From Desulfobacteraceae bacterium (GTDB lineage Bacteria; Desulfobacterota; DSM-4660; Desulfatiglandales; Desulfatiglandaceae), in NCBI GenBank assembly GCA_020349865.1, contig CP070700.1, positions 750,199 through 755,972 on the forward strand: a DNA stretch of 5,774 bases. The letters run 5' to 3'. Under the pieces are notes generated by a model, which had not been told where the DNA came from, did not search any database, and saw nothing but the letters and a program-made list of their open reading frames with translations. The number at the start of each line of letters is the position of its first letter. The first letter of the stretch is position 1. Position numbers and translations under genes: made by a program. Below are positions 1 through 5,554 of this stretch, one piece after another.

Positions 1-29
1 AGTACCGGATTGCCAATAGTTGGTTTAGC

Positions 30-440
30 TCAATTAATTCCTATTTCTGGATGGACACTGATAGCTTTCTCAATAACAACCATGGCAACCCCGTATTCAC
101 CTTCATCTGAGAGACTCAGATGGATATTCGTTATACCCGTTTCACGGCAAATTTCATGGGATTTCCCATAAAGTCTCAGGCTTGGCTTACCGTTGGGATA
201 ATTGAACGTTTCAATTTCTCGCCATTTCAGGCCTTTCCGCATTCCCAAACCCAAGGCCTTAGAAAAGGCCTCTTTTGCGGCGAAACGAAGCGCGAAAGCA
301 GAAGCCGGAAACACCCTCTGGTAACAGAGTTCAGTTTCGGCAGGTGTGAACACCCTGTCAACAAATCGATCTCCCCATCTCTGGATTACACACTCGACTC
401 TGCTGATGCTCACGAGGTCCACTCCAATGCCATAAATCAT
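30..440 (-). CDS. acpS: Holo-[acyl-carrier-protein] synthase AcpS
   Basis: This enzyme transfers the 4'-phosphopantetheine arm of coenzyme A to a serine of apo-ACP, making the active carrier for fatty acid synthesis in the cytoplasm. The 136-residue product is close to the usual AcpS length of about 120-130. It begins with the family signature GIGVDLVSISR (residues 4-14), with the metal-binding Asp at 8. The second signature is FAAKEAFSKALGLG (53-66), with the catalytic/metal Glu at 57. NGKP lies at 83-86, and the C-terminal strand motif HLSLSDEGEYGVAMVVIE at 107-124. The ATG start is supported by AAGGA (449-453 on the plus strand) eight bases upstream and by the signature starting at residue 4. 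It lies 82 bases downstream of ybeY in the same direction and is probably cotranscribed. In many proteobacteria pdxJ precedes acpS, but it is not here. The gene is complete and all expected motifs are intact, so the call is firm. Confidence 0.96.
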   Translation of the reverse strand: MIYGIGVDLVSISRVECVIQRWGDRFVDRVFTPAETELCYQRVFPASAFALRFAAKEAFSKALGLGMRKGLKWREIETFNYPNGKPSLRLYGKSHEICRETGITNIHLSLSDEGEYGVAMVVIEKAISVHPEIGIN

Positions 441-522
441 TTCAAAAATCCTTCATAGCTTGTAACACTTTAGCTTTTTGAAAATAGAACAGGGAGGGCC
501 ATGACCGTCCTTGCTACTTATC
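441..522 (-). other. ybeY-acpS intergenic spacer with weak hairpin
   Basis: This 82-base spacer separates ybeY from acpS. Read on the minus strand, positions 510 to 491 can form an interrupted stem (GGA and GG pairing with CC and TCC across a C-C mismatch, loop of about six bases). A moderately T-rich stretch follows. The stem is short and the T tract is broken, so it is at best a weak attenuator rather than a true terminator. No promoter with both hexamers is visible, which fits acpS being read from the upstream operon promoter. Confidence 0.25.
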
Positions 523-963
523 CTAATCCTCCCTAAACAGTGTTATCAGTCTTTTTTCCTCTTTCTCCATCCGCCTTGCTTCTGCGGTTGACGTTTCGTG
601 GTCATAGCCTAAAAGGTGCAGGAGCCCATGGATCAGCAGTCGATCGATTGTATGCTCTAAGGCCTCTCCATGCTCTTTCGACTCTCTCAAAGCGGTGCTC
701 ACGGAAATAACCACATCGCCCAGCATTATCGATTCAAATTCGGATGTTCGTCCATCTTCCATTGGAAAAGCCAGCACATTAGTAGGCCCTTTTCTCCCCA
801 GATATCGATTGTTCAGGTGGGCAATCCTTCTATCGTCTGTGAACACGATACTCAGTTCTTTATCAGGAAAGCCCAAGTCTTTTAAGACTCTCTCCAGTTT
901 CCGTTTTATCTTCTGGCTTTTTAGGCCTGGAATCTCCTGATTTGAGTTGATCTGTATCTCCAT
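523..963 (-). CDS. ybeY: Endoribonuclease / rRNA maturation factor YbeY
   Basis: YbeY is a metal-dependent endoribonuclease needed for 16S rRNA 3'-end maturation and late 30S/70S quality control. The 146-residue protein matches the family in length. The zinc-binding signature HGLLHLLGYDH gives H112, H116 and H122. The conserved strands TNVLAFP (61-67) and LGDVVIS (81-87) and the usual charged C-terminal helix are present. The ATG start has AAGGGAG (967-973 on the plus strand) a few bases upstream. The first residues (EIQINS, then a helix and ELSIVFTDD) look like a normal YbeY N-terminus, so a later start is unlikely. Consequently the gene starts 101 bases inside the 3' end of the upstream HD gene, and its Shine-Dalgarno sequence also lies within that gene, suggesting translational coupling or re-initiation. 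The neighbouring PhoH ATPase is a recognised YbeY partner. Function is assigned from the family. Confidence 0.96.
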   Translation of the reverse strand: MEIQINSNQEIPGLKSQKIKRKLERVLKDLGFPDKELSIVFTDDRRIAHLNNRYLGRKGPTNVLAFPMEDGRTSEFESIMLGDVVISVSTALRESKEHGEALEHTIDRLLIHGLLHLLGYDHETSTAEARRMEKEEKRLITLFRED

Positions 964-3364
964 TATCTCCCTTGTTAGAGGGCACCCTTGCCTTTCCGTT
1001 TGCGGCGGATTCCCGCTTGCGGGCAGGCTCGTTTATTGCTACCGACTCTGGATATTCAACCCGATGATGAAAAATACCACTCAAAGTCTTGTTAAAACTT
1101 TTTGCGATCTCATGTAAATCCTTCAGGGTCAGTTCACACTCATCAAGCTGTCCATCAGAAAAAACCTTGTTTATAATCTTCTGAACCATCCCTTGGATGC
1201 GCGATACCGTGGGATCCACAAGTGTTCTGGAGGCCGCTTCTACAGCGTCTGCCAGCATGACAAGCCCAGCCTCCTTGGTCTGAGGTTTAGGCCCTGGATA
1301 CCGGAAATCCTCTTCCTTGGCCTGATGGAATTTCCCGCCTTTCTTTTCCCTTTGTTCCTTGGCCTTTTCATAAAAAAAGGTTATTAAGCTCGTCCCGTGA
1401 TGCTGCCGGATAATATCGATAATTTCACTCCCCAGCCTGTGTTTCTTAGCCAGTTCTACACCATCTTTGACATGGGAAATAAGGATCAGGCTGCTCATAG
1501 AGGGAGCTAGTTTTTCATGCCTATTTTGATTTGCTCTTTGATTTTCGATAAAGTAGAGTGGCTTTCTCATCTTCCCAATATCATGGTAGTACGCTGCCAC
1601 TTTGGAAAGGAGAGGGTTTGCCTTGACCGCCTTAGCGGTCGCCTCAACCATATTGCTTACGATTACGCTGTGGTGATATGTCCCGGGAGACTGAACCATA
1701 AGCTCTTTTAGAAGCGGTTGATCCAGATTAGCAAGCTCAAGGAGTTTTATGTCGGTAGTAAACCCAAAGGACATTTCAAACAGTGGTAAGATCCCTGTGG
1801 CGATAACGCCCACGAGAATTCCACCCATAAAGGCCCCGGCGCACGCGATAAGGGTCTCAAGGCTATAAAGAGACCCGTGTAAGGCCTCTACGGCAAGTGC
1901 CAGAATTATATTCGTGAGACTCACCTTTAGACCGGTTTTAATAAAAATTCCCCTTTCCCGACAATTTCTTACCCCAAAGCCTGCCACCAAACTGCTGATG
2001 AAAAAATACAAAAAGAACTTCAAGTCAGCCCCAACAACAAACGCTGCGAGGACAGATATGATTAAGGAGAAGCTTGCGGTCAATCGCATCCCCTGAAAGA
2101 CAGACACAAGCATGGCGCCACTTGCGATCGGTGCAGCGAATAGAATTGCCCTGGGCGAAAAGAAATGAAATCCTCTGGCGACTTCTTCAGCCACGAAATT
2201 AAAAACCATTGCCACCAAAAAAATGGCCAAAAGGGTTACGGCATTAAAAAGGAGACCCTTGGCTTCAGCTCTGGATGATCGATCGGTCAAAAGACCCACC
2301 AGATAAATAGCCGAAAGAAGATAAGCGATCAGTAGAGCCATGGCGGGAGCCCGCCACAGCATCTCATTGTGTTTAAGAGACTTATTTTCTTCAGTAAGCT
2401 TTAGAAGATGTTCGGGCTGGATCCTTTCTCCCTCCCTAACAAGCATTTCGCCCTTCTTTACCTTAAAATAGAATGGCTTAACCGATTTTCGGGCAAGGTC
2501 TTTCCTTAGTTCTGTCTCCCTTTTATTAAAGGTGAGATTTGGTTTCATGAGAGCGGCGGCTAATTCAACCGAAACTTCCGCCAACTTAGGAGAGTCAAAT
2601 GAAGGCTCTAAAGCCTGACTTTGCATTTTAATTAGTTTTTTGGCCTCTTGAAGATCATAAAACCGTTTCAGATCCTTTACCTTGTGCTCTTGCCCTGTAT
2701 GGATATCATGCAGAATGATCCCCCTTCCACTCTGCTGCATCAAGATTGCCTTGTTGATAACAATTCCCTTTTTTAGAACCTTCGCAGCCAAACCGCTAAC
2801 CGCCTCTTCCGCTTCCTTGGGGAAACCGCTTTTCACCAAGGAATCAATGAGCTTTTCGTCCAGGGAAACATCAAGGATTTCAAAAACGCCTTGTTTAAAA
2901 GTGTCTGCGCTCGTTGATTGATCTTTTAGTGGTTTTTCCGGGTAATCATTGACAGAAGGGCCCTGTGACAGATAATCTCTGCCAGCGGAAAACGCATCTT
3001 GCACCCGGGTGACTATATTTGTGCCTGTTTGATCAAAGTCATATACGGAAAGCACATCTTTAACAGCTTCCTGTCGGTTCTTCTCCGTCAATTCATCATT
3101 TTCAACAAGCAACTCTCGCGAAGCCTTGATATCTCGATCAGCAACATCTCCGAGTTTGTAGCTTCTCGGCTTTGTTAATACATTCGGGAACAAAAGAATG
3201 GAAACAATCGCGCTCAACCCAATCAGGATTAACCACTTTTTCGCCTCAGGTCCAAACCAGTGCCCATTCTTATTTGAATGCTTGACCCTGTTCAAGTTCT
3301 CCCTCTCTCCCCTTTTTTGAGGCCTGCCCATCCTAAGTTTCCTTATTTTTGTTTTATCTGACAT
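863..3364 (-). CDS. Membrane HD-domain phosphohydrolase (7TMR-HD, PgpH family)
   Basis: The family member PgpH of Listeria hydrolyses cyclic di-AMP to pApA, and the same activity is inferred here. The 833-residue protein has a basic cytoplasmic N-terminus (1-42) and a first membrane helix (about 43-60). A large extracytoplasmic 7TMR-HDED domain (about 61-335) follows, then seven hydrophobic helices (about 338-358, 370-391, 405-423, 428-445, 448-465, 477-496, 503-527). The cytoplasmic HD domain spans about 545-768. Its metal and catalytic residues are all visible: H564-H565, the HDIG motif at 594-597, H631, H655-H656 and D706. Residues 769-833 form a charged, low-complexity tail that the HD domain does not need. 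Its last 33 residues are encoded inside ybeY in another frame. The ATG start has only a weak ribosome site (CGGA, about eight bases away). It lies 40 bases after phoH, the same order as phoH-yqfF-yqfG in Bacillus. The family is certain; the cyclic di-AMP substrate is inferred. Confidence 0.93.
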   Translation of the reverse strand: MSDKTKIRKLRMGRPQKRGERENLNRVKHSNKNGHWFGPEAKKWLILIGLSAIVSILLFPNVLTKPRSYKLGDVADRDIKASRELLVENDELTEKNRQEAVKDVLSVYDFDQTGTNIVTRVQDAFSAGRDYLSQGPSVNDYPEKPLKDQSTSADTFKQGVFEILDVSLDEKLIDSLVKSGFPKEAEEAVSGLAAKVLKKGIVINKAILMQQSGRGIILHDIHTGQEHKVKDLKRFYDLQEAKKLIKMQSQALEPSFDSPKLAEVSVELAAALMKPNLTFNKRETELRKDLARKSVKPFYFKVKKGEMLVREGERIQPEHLLKLTEENKSLKHNEMLWRAPAMALLIAYLLSAIYLVGLLTDRSSRAEAKGLLFNAVTLLAIFLVAMVFNFVAEEVARGFHFFSPRAILFAAPIASGAMLVSVFQGMRLTASFSLIISVLAAFVVGADLKFFLYFFISSLVAGFGVRNCRERGIFIKTGLKVSLTNIILALAVEALHGSLYSLETLIACAGAFMGGILVGVIATGILPLFEMSFGFTTDIKLLELANLDQPLLKELMVQSPGTYHHSVIVSNMVEATAKAVKANPLLSKVAAYYHDIGKMRKPLYFIENQRANQNRHEKLAPSMSSLILISHVKDGVELAKKHRLGSEIIDIIRQHHGTSLITFFYEKAKEQREKKGGKFHQAKEEDFRYPGPKPQTKEAGLVMLADAVEAASRTLVDPTVSRIQGMVQKIINKVFSDGQLDECELTLKDLHEIAKSFNKTLSGIFHHRVEYPESVAINEPARKRESAANGKARVPSNKGDNGDTDQLKSGDSRPKKPEDKTETGESLKRLGLS
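1004..1029. repeat. Short palindromic GC-rich repeat inside the HD gene tail
   Basis: The core CCCGCTTGCGGG (1012-1023) is a perfect 5-bp inverted repeat around TT, preceded by ATT. It resembles the ATTCCC...GGGAAT class of small dispersed palindromes (dRS3-like) seen in many proteobacterial genomes, but only the left half is well preserved. It is read in frame in the HD protein as roughly residues 779-788 (EPARKRESAA), outside any domain. Its repeat status cannot be shown from one copy. Confidence 0.35.
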
Positions 3365-3404
3365 AGTAAAATCCGAAAAAATGTAGTTTTGCCGTAATTC
3401 CCAT

Positions 3405-4400
3405 CTATTTTCTCCGCTTGCTGCTCTCCATTTTCTCGTATGCGTCTATGATCTTCTGAACAAGCCGGTGTCTAATAACGTCCTCTCTGGTAAAATAGGC
3501 AAAGCCAATTCCTTTGATGCCCTCAAGAATTTCCCTGGCTTCAATAAGCCCTGAAATTCTCCCATCAGGGAGGTCAGTTTGCGTAATATCTCCAGTAATA
3601 ACCGCCTTGGAGCTAAAACCGAGTCTTGTCAAAAACATTTTCATTTGCTCAGAAGTGGCATTCTGCGCCTCATCCAGGATTACGAAGGAATCATTTAATG
3701 TCCTACCGCGCATAAAGGCCAAAGGAGCTACTTCAATGACGCCCTGCTCAAGCAAACGGGATGTATGTTCAAAATTCAACATATCGTGTAGCGCGTCATA
3801 CAAAGGTCTGAGGTAGGGATTCACCTTCTCATAAAGGTCTCCGGGCAAAAAACCCAGGTGTTCCCCCGCCTCAACGGCAGGTCTTGCCAGGACGACCCGG
3901 TTGACCTCCTTCTTGACCAGAGACGAGATAGCCATTGCCATGGCGAGATATGTTTTTCCCGTGCCTGCAGGCCCAATCCCAAACACAATATCAAATTTTC
4001 GAATACTATCGATATAATGCTTCTGATTAATAGTTTTAGGAGTTATAACCATTTTCTTAGAGGAAATATAGACTTCGTCGCGGAATATTTTCTCCAATTG
4101 GCGCGACGGATCACCGCTCAGAATCCTTACCGCGTAGTCCACGTCATTTTCATAGATCGGGTAACCCGCCTTCAAGAGCTCATATAGTTGGGTCAAGACA
4201 GAATCGGCCAGGCCGACCTCCCAGTCCCCGCCCTGAAGAGACAAAACGTTTCCTCTGACATGCACGGAGACCCCGATCTTTTTTTCCAGCAAATGCAGAT
4301 GGGCGTTATGCTCGCCGCACAGGGTTCCCATTAACTCATGATCTGGAAATGTTAATTTTTTGCGGATATATGAGGCATCTGTTGTATTAGGTCTTTCCAA
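3405..4400 (-). CDS. phoH: PhoH-family ATPase (PhoH/PhoL/YbeZ type)
   Basis: This is a cytoplasmic P-loop NTPase of the PhoH family, whose genes sit next to ybeY in many bacteria and whose products are linked to RNA metabolism. The 331-residue length is typical of the YbeZ/PhoL form. An N-terminal KH-like domain covers about 20-80. In the ATPase domain, Walker A is GPAGTGKT (143-150) and Walker B is FVILDEAQN (239-247, D243 and E244). The sensor-like stretch ITGDITQTDLP is at 268-278, and a conserved RHRLV near 310-314. The start is a TTG codon at 4400. It is preceded by AGAGGA (4407-4412 on the plus strand) with a six-base spacer, and an in-frame TAA lies seven codons upstream, so no upstream ATG is possible. 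The next ATG (residue 24) would cut the KH-like region. The C-terminus is a short basic tail (SSKRRK). It lies 40 bases upstream of the HD gene and is probably the first gene of the phoH-HD-ybeY operon. Confidence 0.95.
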   Translation of the reverse strand: MERPNTTDASYIRKKLTFPDHELMGTLCGEHNAHLHLLEKKIGVSVHVRGNVLSLQGGDWEVGLADSVLTQLYELLKAGYPIYENDVDYAVRILSGDPSRQLEKIFRDEVYISSKKMVITPKTINQKHYIDSIRKFDIVFGIGPAGTGKTYLAMAMAISSLVKKEVNRVVLARPAVEAGEHLGFLPGDLYEKVNPYLRPLYDALHDMLNFEHTSRLLEQGVIEVAPLAFMRGRTLNDSFVILDEAQNATSEQMKMFLTRLGFSSKAVITGDITQTDLPDGRISGLIEAREILEGIKGIGFAYFTREDVIRHRLVQKIIDAYEKMESSKRRK

Positions 4401-4541
4401 TAAATGTCCTCTGTGAATTTAACCTTACGTTGTGAGAAAGATCCAGCATGACGCTCCCCATATAAGTTCCAGAGCAGATTCATCATGGACAAAAAAAGAA
4501 GGCCATGTGCATACTGAATAATTGCTTTTGAAAACGCGGAT
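4401..4541 (-). other. yjbQ-phoH intergenic spacer
   Basis: This 141-base spacer separates two codirectional genes. On the minus strand it has a seven-T run near its middle, but no convincing GC stem in front of it. An AT-rich TTATAT lies downstream, without a matching -35 at 16-18 bases. I cannot call a terminator or a promoter here with confidence. Transcription of phoH could start here or read through from yjbQ. Confidence 0.3.
4407..4412 (-). promoter_or_regulatory. Shine-Dalgarno site deciding the phoH TTG start
   Basis: AGAGGA on the minus strand lies six bases before the TTG codon at 4400-4398. With the in-frame stop TAA upstream, this fixes translation at TTG rather than at any earlier codon. 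Confidence 0.75.
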
Positions 4542-4961
4542 CTATTCTCCAGATATTTGGACCTGAATTATCCGCTCACGGGGTCTGTTATCAAAGTCGA
4601 TTAGAACAATTTGCTGCCAGGTCCCTAACGTAATCTTGCCCGCTATGACCGGAATGTGCAACGATGGGCCGACCAATGCTGCGCGAACATGGGCATAGCC
4701 ATTTCCGTCCCCCCACCTCTCGTTGTGCTCGTAGTAAATATCTTCCGGCGCCATCCGATCTATTGCCTGTTTCAGGTCATTGATAACCCCACTCTCAAAT
4801 TCAATGGTGGTAAGGGCAGCCGTAGAGCCTGGGACAAAAAGCGTCACCGATCCATTCTCAATAGCGCATTTTTTCACCTTCTTTGCCACCTCTTCCGTAA
4901 GATCGATAATATCAGTCTTTCCCGTGGTTTGGGCAAAGATGCGGTGATTTTTTACTGACAT
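4542..4961 (-). CDS. YjbQ / UPF0047 family protein
   Basis: This is a small cytoplasmic protein of the YjbQ (UPF0047) family. E. coli YjbQ has weak thiamine phosphate synthase activity in vitro, but the physiological role is uncertain. With the start chosen here it has 139 residues, typical for the family. Conserved blocks are STAALTTIEFESGVINDL (starting near 46), YYEHNERWGDGNGYAH (76-91, including H79, W83 and H91), ALVGPSLHIPV and LGTWQQIVLIDFD (112-124). It ends in the usual VQISGE. Three polar residues (H79, N80, H91) and E54 lie in the family's putative active-site region. A GTG codon at 4982 would add seven residues, but its AAGGG is only one or two bases away. The ATG at 4961 has GAGGG (4969-4973) seven bases upstream, so ATG is preferred. 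It precedes phoH by 141 bases in the same direction, and a functional link to it is not evident. Confidence 0.92.
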   Translation of the reverse strand: MSVKNHRIFAQTTGKTDIIDLTEEVAKKVKKCAIENGSVTLFVPGSTAALTTIEFESGVINDLKQAIDRMAPEDIYYEHNERWGDGNGYAHVRAALVGPSLHIPVIAGKITLGTWQQIVLIDFDNRPRERIIQVQISGE

Positions 4962-4968
4962 GAATTGG

Positions 4969-4973
4969 CCCTC
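4969..4973 (-). promoter_or_regulatory. Shine-Dalgarno site deciding the YjbQ start
   Basis: GAGGG on the minus strand lies seven bases before ATG at 4961. This is better placed than the site in front of the alternative GTG at 4982, so it supports the 139-residue form. Confidence 0.65.
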
Positions 4974-4990
4974 AATTATCACCCTTCTAT

Positions 4991-5018
4991 ATTTTAATTT
5001 TTTCTATCACAGCCCCAA
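4991..5018 (-). promoter_or_regulatory. Possible promoter for yjbQ
   Basis: On the minus strand, TTGGGG (5018-5013) and TAAAAT (4996-4991) are 16 bases apart. The -10 matches the sigma-70 consensus at five of six positions, but the -35 matches at only three. The position, about 30 bases from the ATG at 4961, is suitable. The region is AT-rich, so a chance match is quite possible. Confidence 0.25.
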
Positions 5019-5058
5019 TTTTCATGCAAGAAAAAGCCTATTCCTTATTCATATTGGA

Positions 5059-5087
5059 TTGACAGCATTAGCTTGCGAGAATATGAT
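5059..5087 (+). promoter_or_regulatory. Strong sigma-70 promoter facing the ABM gene
   Basis: TTGACA (5059-5064) matches the -35 consensus perfectly. The optimal 17-base spacer follows, then TATGAT (5082-5087), five of six for the -10. Transcription would begin near 5094, giving the ABM gene a leader of about 170 bases. No other gene start on the plus strand lies in between, so the ABM gene, or a leader RNA, is the likely product. Confidence 0.7.
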
Positions 5088-5205
5088 CAATAATGAAACC
5101 TTGATGCCCCTGTAGTGAACATGCCCTCTAAGTATAATTCTTTTTTTTCGGTACTCAAGACAGATAGATATGGTATTTTTATACTTATGTGTTTGGGATA
5201 ATGGG

Positions 5206-5266
5206 ACCTTGAAGATCGATTTTAGCACAGGTCAATAACCAAGGTGATAGGAAAGGAGGGATCGAT
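5206..5266 (+). promoter_or_regulatory. Interleaved inverted repeats in the ABM leader
   Basis: ACCTTG (5206-5211) can pair with CAAGGT (5240-5245). GATCGAT (5214-5220) lies inside that loop. It can pair through ATCGAT with the second copy at 5260-5266, directly between the Shine-Dalgarno sequence and the ATG. The two stems cross, so they would be alternatives or a pseudoknot. Both are only six pairs long, so this may be chance. No known riboswitch class is recognised. Confidence 0.25.
5253..5259 (+). promoter_or_regulatory. Near-perfect Shine-Dalgarno site of the ABM gene
   Basis: AAGGAGG lies seven bases before the ATG at 5267. It is by far the strongest ribosome site of the main genes in this window and fixes the start. 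Confidence 0.85.
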
Positions 5267-5554
5267 ATGGCCATAAAAATCATTATTGCGAGAAAGGTGG
5301 ACAAAGGCAAGGAGGCTGAGCTGTTGCCTCTCCTTATACAAATGAGAGCTCTGGCTACAGCACAACCCGGTTACATTTCCGGTGAGACTTTAAGAAATGT
5401 GGAAAGCCCGGAGGACTATCTGGTCATCAGCACATGGCAGTCCGTAGATAATTGGAATGCGTGGCTCTCAAGCAAACAACGGGCCGAAATTCAGAAAAAG
5501 ATTGACACACTGCTGGGGCAAAAAACCGAATACAGCATCTATCTCTACGGCTAG
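5267..5554 (+). CDS. Small ABM-fold (antibiotic biosynthesis monooxygenase-like) protein
   Basis: This 95-residue protein has the layout of the ABM superfamily, a dimeric ferredoxin-like alpha/beta-barrel fold. Strand 1 is AIKIIIARKV (2-11). A helix rich in Glu and Leu follows (about 15-32), then the turn motif QPGYISGETL (33-42) and strand YLVISTWQS (51-59). A tryptophan-rich helix (W57, W63, W66) follows, and a last strand EYSIYLY (88-94). Some members oxygenate quinones or degrade heme (IsdG, HmoA), but many have no known activity. This one contains no histidine or cysteine at all, so it lacks the His heme ligand of IsdG-type enzymes, and strand 1 has no Asn at the matching place. It may therefore be a cofactor-free monooxygenase or a non-catalytic binding protein. 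It is read divergently from yjbQ, with a strong promoter and ribosome site of its own, which suggests good expression. The fold is fairly sure; the function is unknown. Confidence 0.88.
   Translation: MAIKIIIARKVDKGKEAELLPLLIQMRALATAQPGYISGETLRNVESPEDYLVISTWQSVDNWNAWLSSKQRAEIQKKIDTLLGQKTEYSIYLYG

Larger units (their letters stand above)
4962..5266. other. Divergent intergenic region between yjbQ and the ABM gene
   Basis: These 305 bases separate two genes read outward. They hold a weak candidate promoter for yjbQ and a strong plus-strand promoter at 5059-5087. A second perfect TATAAT (5133-5138) has no recognisable -35. An eight-T run (5141-5148) has no stem in front, and ATGCCC is directly repeated at 5104 and 5121. 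Interleaved inverted repeats lie just before the ABM gene. The longest plus-strand frame (5121-5201, 26 codons) lacks a ribosome site, so I do not call it a gene. Confidence 0.6.

Noticed and set aside
1..29. Start of another gene downstream of acpS on the minus strand
   Set aside because: Only 29 bases are available, with no ATG and no ribosome site, so nothing can be called.
120..458. 112-codon open frame on the plus strand antisense to acpS
   Set aside because: It lies opposite a well-supported gene, has no ribosome site, and its translation has no recognisable motif.
670..940. Plus-strand open frames opposite ybeY
   Set aside because: They are antisense to the conserved YbeY coding region, with no start signals.
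3514..4187. Two plus-strand open frames of about 100 codons antisense to phoH
   Set aside because: They mirror the strongly conserved PhoH ATPase domain. They have no ribosome sites and no domain features.
4480..4505. Seven-T run on the minus strand between yjbQ and phoH as a terminator or sigma-54 site
   Set aside because: There is no stable stem before the T run. The GG-N10-GC spacing needed for sigma-54 fails.
4959..4982. Longer YjbQ starting at GTG 4982
   Set aside because: The AAGGG before GTG is too close to it, whereas ATG 4961 has GAGGG at seven bases and gives the usual family length.
5131..5148. T8 run as a rho-independent terminator
   Set aside because: No GC-rich stem can be built immediately upstream on the plus strand.
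5121..5201. 26-codon frame in the ABM leader as a possible leader peptide
   Set aside because: There is no Shine-Dalgarno sequence before the ATG and no run of regulatory codons. The TTT codons come from the T run.
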